A stretch of 64,000 nt of DNA, taken from Hericium rajendrae. Lineage: Eukaryota; Basidiomycota; Agaricomycetes; Russulales; Hericiaceae. Both the position numbers and the translations under genes were made by a program. Of this stretch, positions 22,504-33,895 are shown in pieces. Numbering within the stretch: position 1 is the stretch's first letter; the number at the start of each line of letters is the position of its first letter. Below the pieces are notes generated by a model, which did no database searches, was not told the DNA's origin, and was given only the letters and a program-made list of their open reading frames with translations. The stretch lies in contig CM065879.1 in NCBI GenBank assembly GCA_033439255.1, positions 3,602,501 to 3,666,500 of the forward strand, in the 5' to 3' direction.

Positions 22504-23853
22504 ATGTCCAAGAAGGAGAAACCGCTTCATTCTCTCATCGCGGGCGCGACCGCAGGTGCAGTCGAAGCGTGAGTACAATCCTCCTTTGACTGCTCGAAAA
22601 GGCAGCCAGATATATGCGCAGCATGGCTGATTAACACCAGGACTACAGTTTCGTGACATACCCCACCGAGTTCGTCAAGACTCGCTCACAATTCGGCGGG
22701 AAGGTGCGTACGATCTCGCGTTTCAGGCTGGATCCAGTCCTGAAACTGAGTCGTGCAGAGAGAGGGCCTCATTACCATCATTCGCGAGACTCTGCACAAG
22801 CAGGGCGTTCGTGGCCTCTACTCCGGTTGCTCAGCGCTCGTTGTGGGGAACGCGACGAAGGCTGGTGTACGATTCGTGTCGTACGACCATTTCAAGCATG
22901 CTCTAGCGGACAAAGATGTGAGTCTTGATGGTACCCACAAATCCTATTGAGTTTTCATGCTGACGTAGGTGATTTGATAGGGTAAAGTCAGTGCTCCGCG
23001 CAGCTTGCTTGGTGCGTCTTTCGCAAATGAGTTACACTACCAGTCGCGCTAAGATGAGCCGATTGGGTAGCCGGCCTGGGCGCGGGGATGATGGAGGCTG
23101 TCTTCGCAGTCACTCCTTCAGAAACCATAAAGTGCGTACCTCTGTGATCTTGCTGATAAGACGACTTGACTTACTGAGAAATCCACAGAACGAAGCTCAT
23201 TGACGATGCAAAACGGCCACAACCGCAATATCGCGGTCTGATCCATGGCACCGTGTCCATCGTGAAAGAAGAAGGCATACGGGGTATCTACCGCGGACTG
23301 TTCCCGGTGGTACGTCGACCCTTAGAATGCCCTCCGTCGTACTCATAGATGCTCGCAGATGATGCGACAAGGAGCAAATTCCGCCGTCCGCTTCACAACA
23401 TACACCACTCTGAAGCAATTCGTGCAAAGCCGAACACGACCGGGCCAGACGCTTCCTACCAGCGTAACTTTCGGCATTGGTGCGATCGCAGGTCTTGTCA
23501 CAGTCTACACTACAATGCCGTTGGAGTGAGCCTTTTCTTCCATCTTGCATTGAAAGGACAAGCTCATCGGGGTTGAATGCCGATAATAGTGTTATCAAGG
23601 CGCATGCAGTCTCTCGAAGCGCGAGCACAGTACCGCAATTCATTCCATTGCGCGTATCGAATTTTCACCGAGGAAGGGATTCTGCGGTTCTGGACTGGAA
23701 CGACACCGCGTTTGGCGCGACTAATCGTAAGTGTTGTTCAACCATATTGTTCATTTATCGGCTTAGCCCCTGGGAATCTTCCAGATGAGCGGCGGAATTG
23801 TATTCACAATATACGAGAAGATAATAGCTGTAATCGGAGATCAACCATTGTAG
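22504..23853 (+). CDS. mitochondrial tricarboxylate (citrate) carrier, SLC25 family
   Basis: An inner-membrane carrier that exchanges citrate for malate. The start at 22504 gives MSKKEKPLHSLIAGATAGAVE. Three carrier repeats are visible, each with the family signature PX[DE]XX[KR]: YPTEFVKTR (repeat 1), TPSETIKTK (repeat 2) and MPLDVIK (repeat 3). Other family blocks are GVRGLYSGCSALVVGNATKA, AGLGAGMMEAVFAVTPSETI and GILRFWTGTTPRLARLI, with the end at IIAVIGDQPL (stop 23851-23853). The gene has about seven short introns with in-frame GT..AG junctions. In repeat 3, near 23597, the frame is short by two bases between DVIK and RMQSLEARAQYRNS. The length of about 290 residues fits the citrate carrier (Ctp1/SLC25A1) better than other SLC25 members; specificity is inferred from overall sequence. 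Confidence 0.87.
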
Positions 23854-24445
23854 ATGAATGGGAACTATTGCCAGTGTTTTGAGACTCGAAAACATGAGGA
23901 GTCTATGTCTCGCGTGCAAATGTCAAATTTGCTTTGTCCCAGTGTCGGATCAGGTGAGTTACAATTAGTTTCTGCCGCGCTGCAGATATGGGCGGAATCG
24001 CGAGAAGGCCCGATCATTGCAACATGCGATCAACACAAGTACGCCAAGGCCAATACAGCTCAGATTATCTAGAGCGTTGATGAGGCTGACAACACTACTG
24101 TTGGACCTGTCCACTTTCAATTAACAATGCCAATCCGCCGAAAAGACAGCCAGATCTCCGCTTTGTTCGGGTAGCAAGCTCGGATGGATCGTAATTGTAT
24201 TGCTCAGACCGCGAGATACGCGAGGATGACGGCTGACGTGCTGACAGGCGCAAAAACTAAATATTTGTCGGTCGCCAAGTGGCAGTCAACCGCCATAGTC
24301 ACAGTGGGAGATCCGGCAAGAGATCCCATGGTCAGCGTGCCAGATCCGGCAAGCTGACGGTGTCGGTGTCCACTAGCGTTATGTAAGAAAGCAGCTAGCG
24401 GAATACTCCGGAACCACTAGCGGAGGCATGCGGACCGCTAGCAGA

Positions 24446-24467
24446 CGCGTCGCGCTCGCGCGACGCG
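24446..24467. repeat. GC-rich hairpin beside CTAGCGG repeats
   Basis: CGCGTCGCG and its exact inverse CGCGACGCG flank the loop CTCG. Just upstream (24374-24443) the word CTAGCG or its complement occurs four times, two of them as CTAGCGGA. No coding frame spans this segment. Confidence 0.5.
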
Positions 24468-25968
24468 GTACGTCTGTCTGTACAGTGATCTATTCATGCA
24501 GCGACGGCAGGTTTCGCTGCCCTTGGGCTCTCATATAAGTGCGTGAACGAGCCGCGCGATGCTTCACGCCCTAGTTTCAACAAGGTATATTGTGAGCTAG
24601 CACATTAGGTCCGTATATCTCCCGTTGTTCGGCCATTTGACATGCTAGAAGTACAGGATGCAGGTGGGCTCTTCAATTGCCTGTCGCCTAGCAGCTGCAT
24701 GCACTCTCATCGCCTTCACAAGTGCAGTGAGCTTATCCCCACATATGCGCTAATGTGCCATGTTGATGTAGTCTCGCATCGACCGCGGCCCTGCGGGTAC
24801 GTGTTCTTAGATTCACATATGCATATCATTTTTCCCTTGTACTGATCCTCAACACAATCTCTACACATGCAGCCATGCCAAAAGCATTTTCGAATAGGCA
24901 GTTAAAAAATTGTCTCTGAGCATCTTACAAGCATGTAAATGGATGCTATATGCTATCATGCAGCGCGTGTCAGCGCGCACGAAAAAAAATGAGCATCTGC
25001 TCGCTCCTGTGATATACATAAGGCTTGTGAAATTGAATGTAAGGGGAAGCATTCTGAAGTCAGATATGTACTGGACTGACTGTCGAAATGCACAGTAGAG
25101 CCAACATAACACCGGAGCTACAATGCTCAATGGACACTGCTGATTGGCCGATTTTTTTATTGTTAATTTTCGAGTTATTTATAATATCGACACCGACATG
25201 GTCAGCGTGCCGGAGATCCAGAGGAAATTGGCTGACAGACGCAGCGTCCAGCTATACGAAGATAGCACGTATCGCATATCTTTGGCGCATGTGATACAAC
25301 GTCAATCTTGTTGGTCCAGAAACACGGTCAGCCGAAGGCCATGCATGCGCACTGTGCAGAAAGAGGATCTGTCAGGCGCCAGGTCGGTTGGCTCCGAAGA
25401 TCGCAGATGCAGGGGAAGTGACATTGTCAAGATGACAAAGGATGCATGCTTTTGATTTCAAAATGGTCTCTTGAAGAAACCACGTAAAAACACAAAGAAA
25501 ATGCGGACTCAGGTCCGAGTTGAATCCCCAAGAATGAGAAGTATATGACGCTGGACGTAACGAGAACGACCAGTTAGCAAGCGACATCCGAAGACGTAGC
25601 AAGAATCATGAGCATGCGATCAAGGGAAAGCAGTCCACCTTCAAGTCTCAGTGACGAGACAACCTCCTGCGCTGTAACGCCGATCACTTATTCGTACATT
25701 ATGGTAGATCGGATGTGGATAAATGATGGCGAAGGCGATGGCGACGGTAATGGAGGGAGAAACGACCGTCAAGTAAATGACAAAATCGTGCGGTGTGTGA
25801 GCCTAGTGACCGTCAATGGGTAGACTGACAGCGGGCGTGGGGGAGTTTGGAAGCGTACAAGGGCGTGGGCGACAGGAAAAGGCCACAATCCAGCATTCAT
25901 CTCGAGTCGAAGGAGGGACCCAGGGTGTGATGGAGGTGATGTCCGACGAGCTGATAGTGCGACGTAGA

Positions 25969-25977
25969 TATATAAAA
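25969..25977 (+). promoter_or_regulatory. TATA box upstream of a 57-codon open frame
   Basis: TATATAAAA on the plus strand, about 77 bases before an ATG in good context (CAACAACATG) at 26054. Confidence 0.4.
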
Positions 25978-26053
25978 GCAGATTGAACAAGGATAGACGT
26001 GGAAAAGATCTTGAAAAAAGCCCGAGAACGAAACCAGATATCACTTCAACAAC

Positions 26054-26227
26054 ATGAACGACGAAGATGTCAAAGTATTACGATCGACCATAAGTGGTAG
26101 ACACCACAGCCAATCGAAGGTCATGATGCGAAGTCGAAAACGAGACATGGTTTTGAACATTGACCGAATTGCAAGCCAACATTTGCGCCTTATAATAATA
26201 TTTCTGAGTTGTCAGGACAGGGTGTGA
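26054..26227 (+). CDS. possible small basic protein, 57 codons
   Basis: A short open frame downstream of a strong TATA box. It begins MNDEDVKVLRSTISGRHHSQ, continues with a basic stretch (MMRSRKRDMV) and ends FLSCQDRV with a stop at 26225-26227. It has no recognised domain. The start context (CAACAACATG) is good for fungi. A chance open frame of this length is common, so this is only a candidate; it could also be an upstream open frame or part of a non-coding RNA. Confidence 0.25.
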   Translation: MNDEDVKVLRSTISGRHHSQSKVMMRSRKRDMVLNIDRIASQHLRLIIIFLSCQDRV

Positions 26228-27345
26228 TGAGTCGTAAACGGGAGTGATTTGAAGAATGTGCGGGTGAGCGAAAGATGTACCAAACGCCAGATTGATAGAG
26301 CTTGGCTAGACTTGAGCGCAAACAGACGGCAGGCCAAGAACATTGATGTGAATGACAAAGATTCAAGATGATGGATCAAGGGTAAGCCAAAGTCGAGATC
26401 GGATCAAGCGCTGGTCTTGGAGCATGGTGCGTTGGCCATGGAAAACACAATAGGTGAGTAAAGAAAGGTTGCGAGTCGGCATTTTGGTGTGAGTGCATTA
26501 GTTGATTGACGATTTCGCTGCGCGCCAAGGTTGGCTGACGGAAGCAACGAGCATGGCCACGCATGGGTTAGTCGATGGAAAGAAGACAAACGAACTTGGC
26601 GCGGTTGAATTTCATGAAAGATTGGAGATTTCAGGCGGTTGGGCGCGGCAGAAAAGCGAGGATAGTTGTTGCGGATGAAGACTGGCAGCACGGGGTATCG
26701 TTTCCGGCCGGTGACATGAAAAGGACGTGGGGATCAACGGTCCGTGCAAGCTGCGATGACTCACGAAAAGAACAACTTCAAACGATGGAAGGTGCGCCGC
26801 GGCGCTGGGAAGTCGACCATAACCACGCGTCACCGACTTGAAAACACTGTGGTGACGTTGGAGACTGGCCAGGCGGCGAGATGAGATGTATGCCTGTGGA
26901 ATCAGAATTCAATGCCGCAGAAGATCGAGATGAGTAAACAAAAGATAGAGCAATCGAAGGCTGACGGAGGGGACAGAAGGAGGACGACAAGTTGTGCAAT
27001 GATAAGGGGGGAAGAGCAGTGAGTAGAGGAATGGGATGGGGATGTCGATAGGGCGAGGGATGGAGGAGGGATAATGGTCGGATTTCCGAAGGGAGACGAG
27101 GCAGGCTGGGATACAGGATGGGGGTCAGAATGGGTTGCGGGATGGTGGGATGGGATACAGGGTGATAGGATTGGGGTAGATGATAGGGTGCTGAAGCGGA
27201 TGAAGGATGAGAAAGTCGAGGGAGGAGCTGGGGGTAAAGAGTGTGAGAGGGAGAAGCAGGAGGGAAGAAGGGACGTACCACGGAAGGCGAGATGATGGGA
27301 GTAGATGATTAAGGGGCGGTGAGAGATGGGATGAGCGGGGAGTGG

Positions 27346-27353
27346 TTTATATA
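27346..27353 (-). promoter_or_regulatory. TATA box of a putative minus-strand transcript
   Basis: TATATAAA on the minus strand, followed by a long C/T-rich leader and a GTACGT donor-like site near 27277. No protein gene is visible downstream. Confidence 0.4.
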
Positions 27354-28302
27354 CCTCGTGCGAGGCTGACAATATTTGGTCCCCCAAACACAGGTTCCAA
27401 ACCGCCGCGCCGAAACCAGTCTGGACTGAAATGCCGCGCGGACCACGAACGGAATCAGACCAGGAGACGCATTTATAAATTTCAGCATGCAACACAATAC
27501 GGCGGGCACGAAACTGCATACGAAACACTTGGGAGATAGGCTGGTGCCGACGAGAGAAAGACAGCGCAGGACGAATGCGACGACGCGACGCGTCGTTCCA
27601 TGGTCACGTGATGGCGTAGGCCAGAGACGGCGATTGCGATATTTTGAGCACAAATATTTGAGCCTTGTTGCAAAGCCAATCGTGAGGAAGTAAAGCCAAA
27701 TTGAAAGCACCAATGATATGGGCACATCATTTATTGATTTTGCCCAAGAAAGGACTGTCAAAGTCTCCTGTACTCGACCAGTCATGACCCTGCTTGGTGA
27801 GGTCAGGAGAACCTAAGAACATTAGCCATCGGCATCTCACATATTCAATCTAAAAACAAGCCAATGAAAAATACAGGGAACTTTAGATGCTACTGACCAT
27901 GAAAAACCAGGCAATCGTGCTAAGTCTCGACTCTCCGTGAAACTCGAGAACCGAAGGACAGACATGTCTGGCGCTATGAGCCACATGCTGAATCTCAGGG
28001 AGCAGACGACGCACTGGTTGCAAGACAACAACTAGTAGGCTGAGAAAGTGCAGAAGCCAAGCTGGACAATGTCGAGCTCGATTGGTCGACGACAGTCCAT
28101 TGGACGAGTCGAGGCTCAGGCATCGTGAGACAATTCACGTGGCCGCGCCGCCGGGCTCGGGCACTGCTCGGACGGAGTTCCCGCCCCTCCCGCCCTGCGA
28201 CTTTCCTCGCCTTGCTTTCCCATCGACATGTTCTCAATGCACCGACCGTGCCGATCGAGGCATCTTTAACATCGCCTAGTCCGAGGTACTACATAGAGCG
28301 TC

Positions 28303-29348
28303 ATGGCTCGTGTGCTGCTCCTCCGCGCGCCCAGCAGCGCTTCAGCGACCGAACCTGACCGCTACGAAGGTGCCCTATTCCAACGCCGGTTTCCGCCCCG
28401 TCTCGGTCCCTGTTCTTGAGACTGTCCTCGTGAATCTCGATGATTTGTGCAGCATCATGCACGCCGGACCTGTTACAGGGGGATTTGACGGTGTGATCGT
28501 AACGAGCGCGAGAGCAGGTGAAGCTTGGAAAGATGCTGTGGACAGAATAGGGTCAGAGAAATCCGAGGCTGATGGCGAAGGCAAGTATCGCTTAGTTTTA
28601 CTGATACTATTGATCAGGAACTGAAATCAGATATCTCATAGCAACATCGAAGACAGATTGGCGCGACACGCCCTTCTACACTGTCGGGCCTGCAACGGCA
28701 GCTTACCTCTCCTCCATTGCGTCCGCTTCGTCAGGAGGCGCTCCAGATCGGGAGTTTCTCTGCCCAAAGGACATCCGCGGTGCTGCCGAGTCCGGGAATG
28801 CCGAGCGTCTCGCGCATTTCATCCTCTCAGATCTCGCCGGGAAGAAAGCGAAGCTGCTCTATCTAACCGGCGACAAGAACCGTGAGACGCTCCCCAGATC
28901 CTCGCCGACGGCGGCGCAGAGCTGGTGAGTCTGCAAGTGTACGGGACGCAGGGCTCGCGGACGTTCGGCGATGACCTGAGAAAGGTGATCAACGACGTAT
29001 CCGGTGGGAATCGAATTTTGTTTTCAGCCGTTTGGTCCGTCGATGCTAATTCCATCTGCAGACAAGGAATCGTGGTGGGTTGTGTACTTTGCGCCATCAG
29101 CTGCTGCATATGTCACGCCGACACTGCGCACCACCTTTGATCTACCTGTTCTGGGGATCCAGCGCCCGGACATCGTGGCGCAAAGGCCTGCACGGGTGGC
29201 GGCGATTGGATCGACGACAGCAGAGTTTCTGCAAAACGATCTTGGACTGCGGGTGGACGTTGTGCCCTCGAAACCCACGCCGAGGCATTGGTTCGGGCAC
29301 TGTTAGACGCTGAAATGGACGTTTCGGCATCCGGAAGAGTCCTGTAGT
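28303..29348 (+). CDS. HEM4: uroporphyrinogen-III synthase (heme biosynthesis)
   Basis: This enzyme closes hydroxymethylbilane with inversion of ring D to make uroporphyrinogen III, the fourth step of heme synthesis, in the cytosol. The start at 28303 gives MARVLLLRAPSS. Conserved blocks are FRPVSVPVLETV, FDGVIVTSARAGEAW, TPFYTVGPATAAYL, KAKLLYLTGDKNRETLP, VVYFAPSAAAYV and VAAIGSTTAEFL, ending SASGRVL at 29346-29348. Intron 1 is of the GC-AG type (gcaagt...catag), required to keep frame (DGE-ATSKTDW). Intron 2 joins INDVS to DKESWWVVYF. The frame changes near 28378 (one base extra or two short), 28890 (one C short in a C run) and 29283 (one G short, PTPEALVRALL). Blocks and length of about 300 residues fit the family well. 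Confidence 0.87.
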
Positions 29349-30322
29349 CCGGCTTTGGAGGTCGGCAGGTGACGGTATTTATATAGGACGCACTCACGAC
29401 GTGGATTCATCATGTTTTGTTTTTAGAGTGTTGTGTAGCAGAGAATAAGCTCACGATCTGATGGAAGCTGTACACCGCAGTACATTTGGGGTCTTTGACA
29501 GGCCTTTCGCAACAGTTTTTCTTCTGCAATAGGGGACTCGGTGTGCATAACGTCGATGCTATGTAATGGCGGAGCTTTCTTCGACCATTCGTGACCAGGT
29601 TCTCAGTTTGAGCGTGTGAGTCTGCATCACAACTCCCGCCATGGCATGATAGATCCCACCCTGCCATCGTTCATCAAGACGAGGCAGTTTGCAGTGAGAT
29701 TGACAGCGTCTGACGTCTGACGAGAACGACATGGATCATTTCTATATCTCGTGTACTTAGACGTATCACTAAACAACGGGCTTTTATCCCGCTGTACGAG
29801 GCTGTACGCGATAATCATAAGCAGCGAACTGTGATCTCGACGTCGGAGCGAATAGGAAAGCGTGCCTCGCGCTAGAAATAACCGGAAAATGGCCGAAAAA
29901 GGCAAGCGTAGTAGTGGGACTGAAGGAACTCTTTCGTATGTCCCTGGACATGCTGCTCATTTCACAGCCTTTCACAACGGCATCGACGTAGTTACCTTCG
30001 GAAGATCGTAAATTTAACAATGCCTTTCAAGCTATCTTTAGCCCGCCGCCGGCTGTCCACTCACGATCATTTTCTTTCTTTCCTCCAAGCCTTCACCATA
30101 CCCGTTTGTCTCGGCCAGCCTGCCGTTCACTCTCCTTTTCCCCCTCCCTCTCTCCCCGTCTATACCCTCACTATACTTCGTGCCCGTGGTAGCCTGCGTG
30201 CCACTAATCTTTCTGACTTCCGCGAGATTTTGCAGCCTCGTCATCGCCGTGTGCGCCGCCTCTCCCACAGAGCCCACTCTTCCTCCATTTAGCCCTAGCG
30301 AAGGCCAGTCTTGATCTCTGAA
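29349..30322. other. intergenic and leader of the KRE6-like gene
   Basis: No gene is seen at 29349-30000. From about 30020 the plus strand is pyrimidine-rich, the usual look of a leader for a strongly expressed fungal gene. Confidence 0.4.
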
Positions 30323-33009
30323 ATGTCCAGAACACCTTACATGCGCGAATCGGGCACGAGCTTCGCTACATCCTCCGCGAGCTTGCTGCCGGCGGGCACC
30401 TCCGTGCGCTCGTCCTCCGCCAGCGGCGGCCTCCTCATTCCCCCGAACCGCGACGCGACACGTTCACCGGTACGCCTTTCTCTATTTCCAGCCCCTTCGG
30501 AAAGATTCTGATGTAGTTTTGTTCTTCAGGCATCGTCTTTGTCCGACAAATTCTCTCTAGCGCCCGACCCCGAGCAGTGGGGCGCCTACGCTCTCACGTC
30601 CAACGACCCAGAGCCGGACGACGCCCTCCACTATCCCGACCCGAAACGAGATCATCGGATTGATTCTGGCGGTCACATATTCACGAGCCGAGGATTGGGC
30701 AACCTCGGATGTTTGTTCATTTTTGCTGCGGGAATGCTTATGCTTTTGTACGTTTCGCCTGCCTGACGTCCAATTTACTGCGTGGATTCTACGTATTGTT
30801 GACCTGTTTTATTTACCCGACCATTTTTCCTCTGCAGTGCTGGTATGTCCAACTGCGCTTTCTTTGATGTTGAATATTGATGTCAGGTTGTCGCGCAATC
30901 AGGCTATCCAATATACAGCTACTACACAAGACCAGTCCAATCGACCCAAGGCGGCTTCAACCTGGGTGCGACCAATGAAACCGGCCAAGTTGCAGTTGTG
31001 CCCGGCTGGCCCGGAGGCCTCATCGACATTCAGACGCCCGAAGAGGCGAAAAGCAAGGCGAGCTATTTGAACCCGAACGACGAGTGGGAGCTCGTGTTCT
31101 CGGACGAGTTCAACACCGACGGGCGGACATTCTACCCCGGTGACGACCCATATTGGGAGGCGGCAGACCTGCATTACTGGCAGACGGTGAGTGCGCATTT
31201 GCTGCTTAAAATGACTAGTCGTTGATTGGGTCGACTTGGTAGAATGATCTCGAGTGGTATGACCCGAAGCAAGCAACAACGAAGGATGGTTATTTGCAGC
31301 TCACTCTTGACAAAGTATCGGATCCATCTATCAATCACAACATGTCTTACATCTCAGGAATGATTCAATCATGGTCAGTACATTTTGTTCGACATTTTTT
31401 AGCCGTTAGTCACCTTGGATCGGTAGGAACAAGTTCTGCTTCACAGGTGGTATGATCGAAGGTGCGGGATATCTTTTCGATTGTCCTGCTGTCTCATTAA
31501 TTCTTTGTTCTTCAGTGTCTGTGCGGCTACCAGGATCGCCTACTGTCGCGTAAGATGCCCGTATTGTGCGGGGTGCCGTCTCTTGCTAATTTTATCGGTA
31601 ATCAGAGGTCTTTGGCCAGCCATGTAAGTCGACAATGGCCCTCATTTGCAGGCCCTCATTTTAATTATTTACAGCTGGACTATGGGCAATCTAGGTCGTG
31701 CTGGCTATGGTGCATCCCTCGACGGCATGGTATGCCTACTTCATAGATATTATCGAACACTGACGCTGATAATTCGGCCCTCTCACAGTGGCCATACAGC
31801 TACGATTCATGTGACGTCGGCACCCTGGCCAACCAAACGTACCCCGGAACGTCGCTGCCCGCAGCCGCGCTCTCCAACGGTGATCCATCGCACGGCGATG
31901 TCCTGGTACATGCTCCTCATCGCTCTTTCCAAGCATCTCTAATCGTCCTGCTGCAGTCCTACCTCACTGGTCAGCGACTCTCGGCATGCACATGCCCGGG
32001 GGAGAACCATCCTGGACCTGCCCATGCGAACGGCTCATACGTCGGCCGGTCCGCGCCTGAGATCGATATCTTCGAGGCGACGATTGGCCAGGGTGTTGGC
32101 CAGGTCTCGCAGTCTGCGCAGTTCGCGCCGTTCAACGTGAGATCGCGTGGCTACCATTTGTGACAATCCTAATCGACGTCCGCACATTCTCAGGCGGGAT
32201 ACACATGGTTGAATAATACGCAAAACCTCTTCATTAACGATTCATCTGTGACCTCGCTGAACACGTACACAGGCGGTGCGTACGACGCATCGATCCCCAA
32301 ACCCCAACTAACGCTGTTTTCAATGACAGGTGTTTATCAGCAGACGACCAGTGGTCTGTCCAATGTGAATCAGAACTGCTATGAGCTCTCCGGAGGCTGC
32401 TTCAATACATACGGTTTCGAATACGCACCGGGGTGAGTTTTCCAGCCGTAATGCGATGTCCCAACCGTCTGAATAATCTTTGTCTATTCAGAACAGACGG
32501 ATACGTGAGGTGGATTACCAACGGCAGTGCCGTGTGGGGGTTAGAAGCCGCCGGTATGGCTGCTGACCCGTTGACTGAAATTTCAATCCGGCCAATCCCC
32601 CAAGAGCCCATGGTACGTCTGCCCGTCTTCCCAGCGAAATGCGATGGCTGAGTTTGCATCTCTGGTGCACAGTACATCATCATGAACTTGGGCTTCTCGA
32701 CGAACTTCGCCGTGATCGACTTCGACGAGCTTACCTTCCCTGCGACGCTTCTCGTCGACTACGTCCGCGTCTACCAGCCGAAGGGCCAGAAGAACATCGG
32801 CTGCGACCCCGAGGCGTTCCCAACTGCGGCTTACATCAACGCGTGCGTATCTGATCACCTCCAGACGGGTCTGCAGCTCACTTCTTGTCTCTAGGTACCC
32901 GGAGGCGTACACCAACCCGAATCTGACCTTGTGGAGCGGGACGCCAGCCGAAGGCGGCTACCAACAGGTTGTGCCGAAGAACAGACTCGCCAACGGCGGC
33001 CAGTGCTAG
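30323..33009 (+). CDS. SKN1/KRE6-family beta-glucan synthesis protein (GH16-like, type II membrane)
   Basis: Members of this family are Golgi/ER membrane proteins needed for beta-1,6-glucan in the cell wall. The start at 30323 (MSRTPYMRESGTSFATSS) gives a Ser/Thr-rich cytosolic tail, then one membrane segment (GNLGCLFIFAAGMLMLLF) and a large lumenal glycosidase-like domain. Key blocks are DEWELVFSDEFNTDGRTF, DLEWYDPKQ, MIQSWNKFCFTGGMIEV, the GH16-type catalytic motif EIDIFE (PEIDIFEATIGQG), GFEYAPG and NLGFSTNF. Many N-glycosylation sites (NQT, NGS, NNT, NDS) fit a lumenal location. The end is RLANGGQC at 33007-33009. About a dozen introns are present. The frame is kept only if a five-base exon (30838-30842) is spliced between introns 30748-30837 and 30843-30902, giving LLFAGYPIYSYY. 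No frame breaks were found otherwise. Confidence 0.88.
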
Positions 33010-33895
33010 TGCACGCCGCCCCACGGTCCTTTCCCGTTCCGCTCTGCTTGACCTCCACGACGCGGGCTTCGTCCTCTTCTCGCACATCCCACGTTAGCCA
33101 TCCCCATCCCCTCCCCTGCACCTTTCCGGATACGGCTCTGCATGCTTTCACGCATTGTTCTCATAGGCTACATACATTAGTTTCATCTGCATTTGGTTTT
33201 GGACGCATCGTGGTGTTTGAGTTGGATGTTGGCGGGTTGGCTTTTTTGGCTTTGGACTGGAATACACATTGACTACCTAGCATAGAGACCATTTGGACAT
33301 CAGGAAGCCTACACAGTATCGTTGAGAACGAGAATATGCGCATCATCTGTTACGTTGAGCTGGTAAGGCGTAAGAGCCCCTTGATGAGGGCCGTGAGGCA
33401 GCATGATGCTTTGGCGCGCACACTACCGCTTCGACGCCGACGTCCATTGAAAGCTTGAGGAATCTACATGTGTACACCAAGTTCCACTTGCAGCCTCTCG
33501 ACCGTTGATTCTAGTGATCGGACCGTGGCGGGCCGGTCATTGAGCTGATTTCTTTCGGTGCCGCTCTACTGTACTTTCAATTTTCCACATAACGAGCTGG
33601 GTACTCATACTCACTGCAATTTTTCGGGCTTCAAGAGCCTCAGCACCCAGCCTAACACCAGCACTCATCACTCATCGCTCGTCGCTCATTATTATAATCA
33701 CACCGAACATCCGAGTCGCCGCCCGACTTCAAGCCAGACTCGGTATTGACTGTCTAGTCCCGCGCCGCGCGCGTTGTCACGGTAGAACCTGGAACAAATA
33801 CGAGCCGCTCACGGTGGGTACGCATTCACACCACTTGCAAAGCTAGATGGTAATAACACAAAAACGTAGTTGGTTCTTCGCAGGCGATCGAAACC
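33010..33895. other. intergenic; promoter unit duplicated at 36009-36414
   Basis: The right part, from about 33516, resembles 36009-36300: both contain CGGACCGTG followed by CGGGCCG and later a CGCGCGTTGT plus GGTAGAA phrase. This is the promoter side of the tandem F-box duplication. Confidence 0.5.

Larger units (their letters stand above)
23854..28302. other. 4.4-kb stretch without a convincing protein gene
   Basis: The longest gene-free stretch of the window. Open frames on both strands are short or low-complexity (the largest, on the minus strand at 26778-27281, is Pro/Ser/Leu-rich and arises from a polypyrimidine tract). It holds two strong TATA boxes (25969-25977 plus, 27346-27353 minus), a hairpin at 24446-24467, a palindrome at 27580-27596 and a shared phrase CATGGTCAGCGTGCC near 24327 and 25198. 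The minus-strand TATA is followed by a long pyrimidine-rich leader and a possible donor GTACGT, which looks like the start of a transcription unit. It could hold a long non-coding RNA or a gene with exons too small to read. I cannot assign a product. Confidence 0.45.

Noticed and set aside
26778-27281. Pro/Ser/Leu-rich minus-strand open frame of 167 codons
   Set aside because: Arises from a polypyrimidine tract that looks like a leader or intron; the residues are low-complexity in every frame.
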